Shown: piece by piece, positions 46,622 through 57,463 of the stretch
Numbering within the stretch: the first letter of the stretch is position 1
Layout of the letters: each line of letters opens with the position of its first letter
DNA from: Liolophura sinensis
Lineage: Eukaryota > Mollusca > Polyplacophora > Chitonida > Chitonidae
Length of the DNA: 64,000 nt
Reading direction: 5' to 3'
NCBI RefSeq assembly: GCF_032854445.1
Contig: NC_088300.1
Location: 59,866,984-59,930,983 of the forward strand
Translations under genes and position numbers: made by a program
The notes under the pieces: generated by a model
Database searches by the model: none
What the model saw: the letters and a program-made list of their open reading frames with translations, nothing else
What the model was told of the DNA's origin: nothing

Positions 46622-47489
46622 GTAAGTAGTTGTGTTTTGTTAGCCTTTATTTAAATGCCGGACTGTGAGGTCGTATCGATCGAGTTGTAAGCGATAGTCC
46701 CGGATTAAATCAGTGCAGTCACTGCTCTCTCAGACTGATTTATCGATTAGGAAGTGTCTGCTGATCAAGGTAAATCCGTTTTTTCGTTGTTTACACCCGT
46801 CTACTTCGCTAGAAGGTTTTGTGAATGGAGGGGCTTAACGCTTCGCTGTCCCCATTACGCTTGCAGTGATTTCTCTTCAAATGGCGGCAAAGCACTTGGT
46901 TAGTTTTGTATGTGACCTGTATTAAATTGTGGGATGAGCGCGTGCGAGATGGTTAACTTTAAAAGAGAACAATGCTTGTTGGCTGTGCGTGGAAAGTTGT
47001 TCCTCAGGAGCTCAGTTACCGAAGAGAATCGTCATCATCGTTCATATAATTCAGTGAGAGATTGAAGTGTGTGGTGAATGTGATTGTCTCTTGAAACAAT
47101 GATCGAGGAATTAAAGTTTCCAATGTATCAATATAAGCACCGCTACGCTTACATGTGCCCGAGTGTGTAGTGCAAAAGCCGTTGCACATGTGGAACATGT
47201 TTAGTTATCTTAGAAAATGTTGCCACGTCAGCCAAGTTCCGAGTTGGCAGCATCAGCAGCCGGTGCAAGGGAAATTACTCCGTAACTGCCGCTGACACGT
47301 ATTGCGTTTAACTTAGGCCTATGTATAAGCATTTTCATAAGTTGATGAATAGACTTGTTGGTATTATCTGATTTTTGTGGCATGCTTAAACAGGATGGAA
47401 GGTAATTTCACATAAGAGTGTATTAAAATCGGACGGATTGTTGATAGTTTTACAGCCTAAAGCACAGTTAATGCAGATGGTAAATTATT

Positions 47490-47541
47490 AGCTCTATGGG
47501 GCTATGTTTATGTTTGCACATAAACATAGTTCCATAGAGCT
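47490..47541 (+). repeat. 24-bp-stem inverted repeat in the presumed calumenin first intron
   Basis: AGCTCTATGGGGCTATGTTT plus ATGT (47490-47513) pairs with 47518-47541 across a four-base loop. The two non-complementary positions become G-U wobbles if the plus strand is transcribed. Confidence 0.85.
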
Positions 47542-47967
47542 AGTGGTAAATATGTACATGTAACTTAAGTTCACAGAATGTCAGTAAACTGGTTTATGTT
47601 TGATCAAGCGTTTCACAGACACATGAGATGGGAAGACTTTTGTCTTAGAAAAGTGTTTCATTATTTAAATTTCCTCATTAAAACCAGTTGTATATTCGTG
47701 AATCATAGAACTTCAAATTAATTTTGGTCATTTTATTAATTTTTTTTTTCTGCTCATGTATACAATTCAGTTTAATATGATCAGGTTTACTTCTTATTCG
47801 GCTGTGTTTATTCATGATTTTTTATAATAAGATGAGGATGAAGACAAGGTGTCTTTTAAATTATTAACAGTTGGTTTACATTACCAAAAAATGAGCAAAG
47901 TATGATTTATTTGACATATATATGCAGTCATTGTTGTTGACAGATGGTGTGGTGTTGTCATCAAGCC

Positions 47968-50900
47968 ATGAAACTGTATATAGTGGGACTAGTATTGGCC
48001 CTGGTGGCCACAACATGGTCATCAGCCATCCCTAAACCAGACGAGCACAAAAACAGAGCTTATGACAAGGTAATAAACTACAAATGTTTTTTTTCCCCCA
48101 TATATATGTCTGTATGACAGTGTGTTGTGTACAGAAGCCCTAAGCACCTTACCATACTAAAACATTGCAGTGGCGTCAGAAAAAAAAGTGGAAAAAAAGT
48201 CAAACTCAAACCAATTTAATGGCGACCAACAAAATGGAGGCCCATGCACACACATGTGCACAAAAAACCACAATGGATCTATATGAAGTATAAAAACTCC
48301 ATAAAACAATATATGGGCATCTCCAGCCATCTAGCATCCGAAAGCTTCCAGGGTCTAAGCGGCCCTTGGGTCCTCTCCTTTGTGCTGAGATAGTCAACCT
48401 TTCATGGTGGCACATGGTGGCAGTCTTGCATGGCAGAAACACATGCAATTTTAAGTAAGTTGTAGCCATTCAGCAGTAACTGTGTGACCTTAAGAGATAC
48501 TGTTGTTCGATTGTTTGATACAAATTTTGCTTTTAATGACCATGGCTTAGCTGCATATTTATATTAAATATTAGAGTCATATATACCTCAAATATATGTC
48601 ACAAAATATTTTTGGTGCTGAAAATTCCAGTAGAATATATGATTTAGTGTTCCAGGTAAACCGCAAAACACCTTCCTAAAATCAGAACTCTCGAATCAAG
48701 AAAAAAGGGCAAGTTAGTCATGGGTCATGGATGAAATTTAGGGCATATTCTTAATTTAGAGTTATTGATTGGTCCAGGTAGTGTCCTCCAGTGTCATCCT
48801 CACATTTTCACATATCCTTTTTATGTTTAGGACCTCAGTGATCAACAGCATGAACGGGAAGGAGATCATAACAATGGTTATGATCACGATGCCTTTTTAG
48901 GAAGGGAAGACGCAAAGTCCTTTGATCAGCTGACTCCTGAAGAAAGCAAGGAAAGATTAGCGTAAGTAGAGTCGACTAGTCCATGCCTCAGTATGACCAC
49001 AGTGTGTAAGTTCTCCAAACTTATGTATGTCACAAAGTCTCCTTTACTCCCGTACTCTTTACAGCACATGCTCTCTACCTTCGCTGTACATCACTGCCAC
49101 CACATGTATTCTGTCTATCTGGAGTATGTACAACATGATTCTAACCAAAACCTGAAACAGTTTTATTGATGAATGCTGATTAAATAATGATGCGGGAGGT
49201 CAATCTTGTCTGTTAGTAGCACTGATGTAAGGGAAAAGGTAAAGAGCGACGCATGCACTGTAGGGACTATGGTTAGTCCACCCATAAAACTGATTGCTGT
49301 AGTAAAAGTAAAGCAAGCTTGATTATGGCCTTAAACTCCAGAAAAGGAAAGAAAATGAGTAGTCATCAGATTTAGGCCTACTTTAAGCAGTTGTCTTTCG
49401 TCAGTGATTTTTGTTTACTTTTTTTTTCCCTTGTATTTTTTTTTTTTTTTCTCACTTCACTTACTTTTCCAATATGAAGTTCAAAACTTAAGGCAAATGG
49501 TAACCTTAAGTGTTTGCATGTCGATCTCATTTTACGTCATTGCTCACAAAATGCATTTTTTTAAATTTCAGAATAATAGTAGACAAAATTGATAAAGATA
49601 GGGATGGCTATGTGACAGAGAAGGAGCTTCAGGACTGGATCCACTATGTGCAGAGGCGCTATATTGTCACTGATACAGAGAGAATGTGGGCAGATCATGA
49701 GACAGAAGGAGATAAACTTACCTGGGATTCTTATAAAAAGAGAACATATGGGTTTTTAGATGAAGGTATGGTTTTCAACAGTATGAATGCTCCAGAACAA
49801 TGTATAATTTCGTAGCTTTAATGATGTACTTTTGTCAAGGCATATTTTTGTATACCATTAAAGGAATTGAGCCTTAGGTGATGAATGGTTCTTCCCTGAG
49901 TCCTAGGTTTGGTAATATTGCTATATATTTTATTTTATTTTTTCAGTTTGTAAGAATTAGCAGCCCTGGTGGAATAGATTGAAATGATCAGTGTTAAATA
50001 CCATGTTGAAGGCTTTTTATATGATGACAGTTAGTTTACAAGCCAAGTGTGGAAGAAACCAGGGTGCCTGGAGTGAACTTCTGACCTTTTCTAGGTACTT
50101 GACAAACCATCTGACTTAAAGCTGCAGCCGTAACTGAAAGCTGAATGCAAATATACAACGTCATTAATATATTCTATGTGTTCCTCTCCACAGATCTCCC
50201 CCCAGATCACCCAAATCATAGCTACAAAGAAATGATGGATCGTGACAAGAGGCGCTGGGCCAAAGCTGACAAAGATCAGGATAACACACTCACTAAAGAC
50301 GAATTCACAGACTTTTTACACCCAGAAGAGGCAGAGCATATGAGAGATGTCGTTGTCATGGTAATTAATATAGTATACCTCTTTTGTTGTTTGACATAAA
50401 ATCAGCAGATGTAATATGTTTGTATGTCCATTATACTCCACTGAAAGGTTACACTTTTTTCCTTTTTAACCATATGTCCAATATATAAACAATCTATAAA
50501 CAGAAATTTGTAGTATATTAATGTTGAACTCAATAAGCTCTTTGTGAACTTCATCCTGTGATGGTGGACTTCTCAGCCTGTTTGGTCTCCCTTGTCTGTA
50601 TATCATCTCTTACTCACACACTGTGAAGTGTATGTATTCTATATAGCTAGCATGTAGAGCCATTCATTTTTGTGTACAAATGGTAACATCAATGGTTTGA
50701 TTTTATAACATGTTTATTTATAGGAAACTCTTGATGACATTGACAAAGATAAGGATGGCTTCATTTCTTTGGAAGAGTTTATTGGTAAGTTGATTTTACT
50801 TGCAAACCTCCTTACTGACGCTGAAACCATGCTGGAGGTTTGTTTGTGCAAACCTCCTTACTGAAGCTGAAGCCATGCTGGAGGTTTGTTTGTGCAAACC

Positions 50901-53786
50901 TCCTTACTGACACTGAAGCCATGTCAGCAAAAGCCGGATTTGAACACACAGGACTGTGAAGAATGTGTATGAGAATGAAACATAGGGTTATGTTTGAAAG
51001 CTTTACCATGTTTTCTGGATAGATTAATAAACATACTTGAAGGGTTTATGTAGCACATTCAAAATGACTTTGCTGTCTATAAGACCTACATGACTAGAAA
51101 TATCTATATATTATATATCTATAGTTCAACACAATGAGTCAGGGAACCTTTCACCAATACGATCGGTGTCAGTTCCAGCTCAGGCTGGTTTTCTCTCCAG
51201 TCATATGTCTGTCAGAAACCTGCTGGTGGTCATGGGACTTCCTGGGCTCTCCCCTGTTTTTTCTCACCATAATGCTGGTTGTGGCTAGATAAGTGAAATT
51301 CTCTTTACTGCAATGTATAACTCCAGTCAAATAAATACATGTATATCTATAAGTTGGGTTTTGATGTCTATAGTCTATATGGGAGTTAGTTATTAAAGTA
51401 AACGTCCGTACGTGGGAAGGTCTGTCAGCAACCTGCGGATGGTTGTGGGTAATGCTGACCGCCGTCGTATAAGTGCAATATTCTTGAGTACGGCATAAAA
51501 CACCAATCAAATGAATAAATAAATATTAAAGTAAAATAATAAATTTTAGCTAATAATAAAGTATAATAAATTTTAGCTAATAGTAAAGTATATAGTCCAA
51601 ATAGTGGTGCAGTAAGCTTGTGACTGTTATATTCCATTTTTTCCTGAAAGTCTTCTCAGAATATTCAGGTCTTCCATGGTAACATGACCAAAAATATCCC
51701 CCTGTTACTTCTGAATGGTATGCCTGTTCATGTACATTTGCTTACTCCAGTTACATGTATATGTCATTTATAAATTTCTTATCATTTTTTGTCATGCTGA
51801 TGCATACATGGGTTACAAGTCATGTTAAAGTTTATTGCAGATGTCATCAAAATAATGTACTGAAAATTGGGGCAAACCATTTGCTGCTGGTACATTTGTG
51901 ACTTGGCTTTGCATGGAAATAGCAAAGTTAGCAACCTGGCATTTTTTTCTTCAAATTTCTTTGCTGCAAACCCACTGACATAAATTCTTGTAATTAGAGT
52001 GTTCATAACTGCTGGTTGATTCCTCAGCTGATTTAACGGGTGATGAAGATGAGGATGAGGAAGATGATGAAGACGATGATGACTGGATAGAATCAGAACG
52101 GGATGAGTTTAAAAATCGCCATGACAGAAACAAGGACGGCAAATTAGATTTGGAAGAGATTAAATCCTGGGTTATTCCTGACGATTTTGACCACAGTGTT
52201 TCGGAGTCAAAACACTTAGTGTCCCGAAGTGATGAGAACAAGGTTTGTGAGCTGTTACAGCTGCCTTGTGCTAGCCAGCCACACCCTTACACCATTATGC
52301 TCTGTTCACTCTTTACCTTTCACCTCTCACCTTTTGTCCTCTGACCTTGTAGGTGACATGTGGCCCAACAAAGAAGGAGAGGAAGAACCTGAGTGGGTGA
52401 AATCTGAACGCGAGCAATTTTCCACATTTCGAGATAAAAACAATGACAAGAAACTGGACCAAGACGAAGTTAAGGAGTGGATAATGCCACCTGATTACGA
52501 TCACTCTCTTGCCGAGTCCAAACACTTAATACATGAATCTGATGTGGATAGGGTACGTAATGGATTCCAAATCTTTATCCGCAAAAGCTACAAAGCCATG
52601 ACAACTTACGTGCACTTCGCCTATTTTGGCATGATTTATTCGGAAAGCATTTTCACTCGCTCAGATAAATACATCCATAGGATTAGCTTGCTCGGTGTTG
52701 AAATCCTTTTATGAAACTACGAAATATGTTGCTGTTGTGGAGCTCCCAAGTCTTCCTCTTCTTTATGCTGACCCACTCTTTCATGTCACATCAACTGAAT
52801 GACATGCCTGATGTCCTGACAGTTATCTCCCTTGTTAGGTTTCCTGCCTGTCACATACACTAACTTACTGTACATACAATGCATAACTAACTTCCCAGAT
52901 TTAAAATGGAGGTTCTCAGTAGCCCTCTACATCATACATTGTATATGGAGAAGGTTATTCAGAGTCTATCAAGTCACCATTGAAACCATGCGTCATTATG
53001 TAGAGGTCGTTTCTATTAAATGTCTTGTTGCATAAAGTTTGCCAATAGGCTGTTACTGTAGATTTTCTAGATACTTTGTATGGGCCTAAAATATACAGGC
53101 TGTGTCACTTCCTGTTAACAATTGCTTGTGTCATTTATCAAATACATGGAATGTCTTTTTTGACATTTTATGCATGTACTTAACGTGTCTGGAAAAAACC
53201 AGAATTTTTGCAAACTCTTTTAAAATTGCTTTGATTTCCTCGTCCTTGAACAGTCTGGCATCCTTTCCTGTCTGAATGCACGACTTGAATCTAACATTTT
53301 ATCTGATATAATGGTGCTGTCTGATGCTCTGTCGTTGTTGCAGTGTTTGGAAGAGACTTTTGTAACAAGTATCTTGTGTATGAAAAACAATGGTATACAA
53401 AAGTGTTACATTAATTTTTGGTTCAGTTTGCTGATATTGGTAATGAAATAGTTCAATGGCTTCTGTGTGTTAAAAATCCATCTGATATTGATCTGTGTAA
53501 GCATACCTTCAAACACATTTAAGCAACATAACATAACATGGCAATATTTTTGGCATTAATTTTTGCCCAATATTAATAAGTATTTTTTTTTAATTTTAAT
53601 TATATCTCCTCACCATTTTGCATTTACTGCGCGATTGTAACTATTATCCTTCAATAATTGTTCTGTTCTGTTTTTTTGCAGGATGGTAAACTAACCAAAG
53701 AAGAAATTTTAGAATCATATGACCTTTTTGTGGGTAGCCAGGCAACAGACTTTGGAGAAGCCTTAACACGCCACGATGAATTCTAG
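47968..53786 (+). CDS. CALU: Calumenin, six-EF-hand ER protein with alternative seventh exon
   Basis: Coding exons: 47968-48069, 48831-48961, 49572-49765, 50194-50360, 50724-50784, then either 52028-52242 or 52353-52552, then 53682-53786. The product is 324 residues with the first alternative exon or 319 with the second (human CALU is 315). An N-terminal signal peptide ([19 protein letters not shown]) and the C-terminal HDEF retrieval signal place it in the secretory pathway, where CREC proteins buffer calcium and chaperone clients. EF loops are visible as [12 protein letters not shown], a degenerate second loop around [34 protein letters not shown], one in the alternative exon, and a last one split across the final junction and completed by DGKLTKEE. 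An in-frame ATG at 47944 would add eight residues; 47968 gives the better signal peptide. Confidence 0.97.
50802..50919 (+). repeat. 46-bp tandem repeat with internal hairpins in calumenin intron
   Basis: Two full units and a partial third begin at 50802, 50848 and 50894 with GCAAACCTCCTTACTGA. Each full unit also carries GGAGGTTTG, complementary to its own start, so every unit can fold. The array starts 17 bp after the donor of the exon at 50724-50784, upstream of the alternative exon pair. Confidence 0.9.
51138..51341 (+). mobile_element. Diverged SINE in calumenin intron
   Basis: It carries CCTTTCACCAATACGATCGG, a CTCTCCAGTCATATG stretch, CACCATAATGCTGG, AAGTGAAATTCTC and a CAGTCAAATAAATA tail. 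Only the part after the A-box remains, with many substitutions. Confidence 0.85.
51404..51525 (+). mobile_element. Younger truncated SINE in calumenin intron
   Basis: CCGTACGTGGGAAGGTCTGT is followed by CAGCAACCTGCGGATGG and, after a deletion of the CCCGGGCTCTGCC section, by AATGCTGACCGCCGTCGTAT and the usual 3' tail. Confidence 0.9.
52028..52242 (+). CDS. CALU: Calumenin alternative exon A (acidic, canonical EF loop)
   Basis: The 215-nt exon runs from a CCTCAG acceptor to an AAG|GTTTGT donor, is entered in phase 1 and ends in phase 0. It encodes 72 residues including the split first codon. A very acidic stretch ([15 protein letters not shown]) is followed by WIESERDEF, the EF loop [12 protein letters not shown] with the conserved glycine, and [12 protein letters not shown]. 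It ends in SDENK, the start of the last EF loop. It is a paralogue of the exon at 52353-52552. Confidence 0.95.
52353..52552 (+). CDS. CALU: Calumenin alternative exon B (less acidic, loop lacks glycine)
   Basis: The 200-nt exon runs from a CTTGTAG acceptor to an AGG|GTACGT donor with the same phases as exon A. It encodes 67 residues: [20 protein letters not shown], then the EF loop [12 protein letters not shown] with lysine where exon A has the conserved glycine, then [12 protein letters not shown] and SDVDR. The intron between A and B is only 110 bp. Confidence 0.94.
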
Positions 53787-54601
53787 GACAGGTTGTGATT
53801 TCTCTTGTGCTGGGAAAATACGGTCATTCTGGTCATGAACAATTCCGTCGGGGGTCAGGCTGTTGGCTTCCCTTGAACATCAGTGCATGTCTTGTCCTCA
53901 GTATTTCTGAAGCATCGCGTCTGACATTACGTAATGTGTAATGCATGCCGAGTGAAGTAATGTACTCGTTAGTATTGCAATCATAATCTGTATTAAAGGT
54001 TTGATGGAATATGAAATCCATTCTAAAAGACTAGTGTTTGCTGCTGATCAGTGTGACAACAAAGTTATCTGTGGTCTTCAGAAGTCTTGCCCAAGACAAG
54101 GTAGATAGCCCATATGCAGCAAGCCTCAGTTTCAGTGATCTCCAATGGAGGCTTCGGCTTTACCCTCAACACAGCCACTCATGGCCCACGAGGATGCAAC
54201 ATTCAGACTGGGTGTACATTTGCGGATGAAAGTTTCAAATTTTAATCTGCAGAATTTGTGAATCAAAAGAAGACAGTTTTATTGTGGTTTTTAAACTGAC
54301 TGAGCACGCTTATCTGTGTCTGCACATTATCTGATTATGATTTACCCACCGATGGTTATCAGTGCGTTGATTGTACATGTATTATAATTAGATTGCTTGA
54401 TGAATGACTTGCTGTACAGCCATTTGTTTCTGCTGTGAAATCAACTTCTAAATACTCATCAAAAACAATTCCTTTAAACATTAAATGTATTTTAAAAGTG
54501 AAGCCAGGAACTGAAATAAATTTACTATTTATTACAGTTGTTAATGAAGACCAGTCACTATGTACAAAATGTATACATCTTGCTTACCTATCAGCAAGAT
54601 G

Positions 54602-54607
54602 AATAAA
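54602..54607 (+). terminator. Probable calumenin poly(A) signal
   Basis: AATAAA lies 816 bp after the stop and is followed within 30-50 bp by a GT-rich stretch (GTGTCAATTTGTGTGTAC). Alternative AATAAA hexamers occur at 54515-54520 and near 55527. Confidence 0.45.
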
Positions 54608-55858
54608 AATGTTCCCTGGGTAAAGAGTAAATGAATGTGTCAATTTGTGTGTACATTTATATATAATGTGTTACTTTGTACTATTTCTGCTGATGTACTG
54701 TCGAGGTTGAAAAGAGAACAAAAGTTTTTTTTCTTTCTATTCGAGAAAATGCCAAATGTTATCTCATTGCTTTACACAATTTTGCACTTACATAGAGTTA
54801 GCTTTTTGTCTGTTATAGGTTGTATAAATGTAATACATGTATGCTAAGTTAAGTAATGTAATGTGTATGTGGAGCTGAATCCAGATTAGGCAGAGTTTAT
54901 CAGTCTTGGTAACCATATCCATTGTATACATGCCTGGCAGAATTTATGATGGCTGCCACAAGTATGATTGTCCATAGTTACAAAATAGACAGTAACCCAT
55001 TAGTACTGTGTGTGTGTTCTAGAATAGTGTATTTTGATAATATACCGGCATGTCTCAAATATATGCACCTAACATAATGAGGTAAACAAAATGCGGACTG
55101 TTTGAACCGAGAGGTTAGTAATTTCATGCAGTAACTTCTGTAATAGATCAGTCATGTTTCTCTGTTGTCAGACCTGCACCTGGTTCCACTAAATTATCAC
55201 AGGTTAATGTTAATTGTAACTACTATGACAAGTCTGGTTAAAGATTAACGTTGCTGCAGTAGTGTTAGCTATTATGCAGTATTGACTATATCTGTGTGCG
55301 ACCTGGTACTGCTTTGTACCCATGCAGGCTTATCCTATTTCATTAGTAATATGATTGTAGCTGTAGATTTGCCTCTTCTTGTAGTTGTTGTTCTGTGATA
55401 GTGTATTGTTTACTATGTTTATCGTTGCATCAGGTGCTTACCTAAAGCAGTGCAGCAGGGATTTTTTTTTTCTTTTCACCCATTACCGTTATGACTGCTA
55501 GCATCCGGTAATATTTTTTATGGGCAAAATAAACCCTTTTTCTTAAAAATATTTGTTGTATTTAAATGGTTTTTCTGTTGTTTATGAAATTCATTGAGTT
55601 AACTGAATTCGGAGTACAGATTAGTTGATAAAGGTATTGCTAAAGAGCAGATATGGTTTTCTGTGACCAATGTGTAGTGCTACATAACCAAGGAAATAGA
55701 CCAGCTGCTGGTTTGAAGTAGCTCACTTAGCTTAGCATACTAGTAAAAGTAAGCACTTTACCACCATGACATCATACATTGCAGAGATCTAAAGTGCACC
55801 TCGCTCGGAGCTATTTAACACTGTACTATGAAACCGACTGCAGGTATAGTACTACATG

Positions 55859-56038
55859 GTCCAGCACATGCTGGTTTCCTCTCCAGCCGTGTGTGGCAAG
55901 GTATGTCAGCAATCTGCGGATGGTCAGAGTTTCTCCCAGGCTCTGCTCGTTTTTTTTCCCCACCATAATGCTGGCCACCATCAAATAATTGAAACATTCC
56001 TGAGTACGGCAAGAAACACCAATCAAATACATAAATAA
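55859..56038 (+). mobile_element. Diverged tRNA-derived SINE
   Basis: GTCCAGCACATGCTGG, TTTCCTCTCCAGCCGTG, GTCAGCAATCTGCGGATGGT, CCACCATAATGCTGGCCACC and AAACACCAATCAAATA occur in order. The tRNA head is lost. Confidence 0.9.
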
Positions 56039-57120
56039 TTAGCACTACGTGGCAGTGGACATTTCCCAGGCTGTGGTAGTGTTGCAACATCACCATTCTT
56101 TCCAGACACCTTTAATTGACACCAAATTATTGTTATCCATGTGTAACAGAATGATAAACCTCCCATTTGTGAATTATTCTAAAATTAGAAGCTTGTTAAT
56201 GTTAAGTTCACAGCCCAGAGGTTCCACCATATACCTACACTTGTCAATTATTGTTGTTGATATCATTCCGGAGGGTTTCAAGAATGCAAATAGCACTGTG
56301 TGAAGAAGCTTTCACTTATATGATGGCTGTCACACTTAAGGGCTGAGGAAACTGAAGTGTCGAGAGAGTAAACTTCCAACCTTCACCCATTATCCGACAA
56401 ACTGCCTGATTAAAAGCTTCGGCCAAAACAGCGAGAATCGGGTTTGTACATGCACCTTCACTGGTGACTGGATCTGATATCACAGTGAGACATAATGGTG
56501 TAATGTATCTTTTAAGCATAGAACCATGTCATCAAAAACTTATGCTCGTGGGTACTATACATTAAGGTCAAAATTCAAATGACAAAAGAAGAAATGCATA
56601 CATGTAGCTTGATGTCCATATCAGATGTCCATTAGGTAATGGACTTTTGATAATATAAATGAATAATACAGTCATACAACATAGCCATATGATATATTGG
56701 CGTGATATCCCCCTCCAGCTGTGGAACTATAAAAATTAGAAATACCATGTGGAAAGAAGCCTCCATAATTAATAATTAACAACTGTTTGAATTACCTGTA
56801 TTGTTTTATAGGTACAGCCATTAACATACCTTTATAGTACCGGTTGGCCTATTACACACATGTTCACGTCCTGTCCAACTCTATGCAGGCAATCAGTCTG
56901 ATTTTATGAAGTTCTGCATATATAGGCCTACTGTCCGACCAGTGCACAAAAATGAGATACCACTGACCCACACGGTCACATATATTATTGTATAGACTTT
57001 TACATTTATATGGTTCTTGAAACAGTAGGAAACAGTCGTAAATTAACAAGTTTAAGCCTTTATGTTTAACTAGGCCCAGGACGTAAGAGAATAACCGGTA
57101 AATTGCGGATATATCAACCA

Positions 57121-57383
57121 TTATTCGCTAGCCGTACAGCGGGAAAATATAAATCACGCGAATGTCAGTATGATCGTCGCATAAAACATCACACAACTTT
57201 TCTGTGCAAGTCGCGAAGCGATTATTGACCAATCAGAATGAAGCGTTTCCGTCAGTGTGAACCTACGATTCCGGCTGCAACCTCAAGCTTGGGAACAGCA
57301 AAGCTAGGCCGAGTTTTGTATACAGAGTGTGTTTGATGGAAAGGCAACAGTTAGAATCTCGGGTCTGATGAGATTTTGTCAAA
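57121..57383 (+). promoter_or_regulatory. Probable RP2 promoter and 5' UTR
   Basis: CpG-richer sequence precedes the RP2 start codon, including TCGCGAAGCG and a CCAAT box in GACCAATCAG near 57227-57236. The first coding exon follows within about 150 bp without an obvious intervening acceptor. Confidence 0.4.
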
Positions 57384-57463
57384 ATGGGGTGCTTATTTTC
57401 TAGATTCAGCGGTTCTGAGCCTTTGACAGAATCTCCGAAGATACAACCGAAGCAATATTCATG
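57384..57463 (+). CDS. RP2: RP2 first coding exon (partial gene, continues beyond window)
   Basis: The exon encodes 26 residues plus two bases, from MGCLFSRFSGSEP to PKQYSW (the W codon is split), and ends at ATG|GTAAGC. It parallels the first exon of vertebrate RP2, which starts MGC-x-FS and also ends PKQYSW at an intron. RP2 is the GTPase-activating protein for ARL3 and releases lipidated cargo at the ciliary base. Gly2 and Cys3 are the N-myristoylation and palmitoylation sites that tether it to membranes. The beta-helical domain should follow, but I find no exon for it between 57464 and 64000, so the first intron exceeds 6.5 kb or the gene is broken. Because only 26 residues can be compared, some doubt remains. 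Confidence 0.8.

Larger units (their letters stand above)
53787..57120. other. Calumenin 3' UTR and intergenic DNA
   Basis: The stretch begins with the calumenin 3' UTR. AT-rich noncoding sequence follows, with a SINE at 55859-56038. No further gene is supported. The open frames here are short and unlike known proteins. Confidence 0.55.

Noticed and set aside
46324-46629. 101-codon ORF before the calumenin start exon
   Set aside because: It overlaps CCAAT and E-box motifs typical of a promoter, shows no domain, and would not be needed for the signal-peptide start at 47968.
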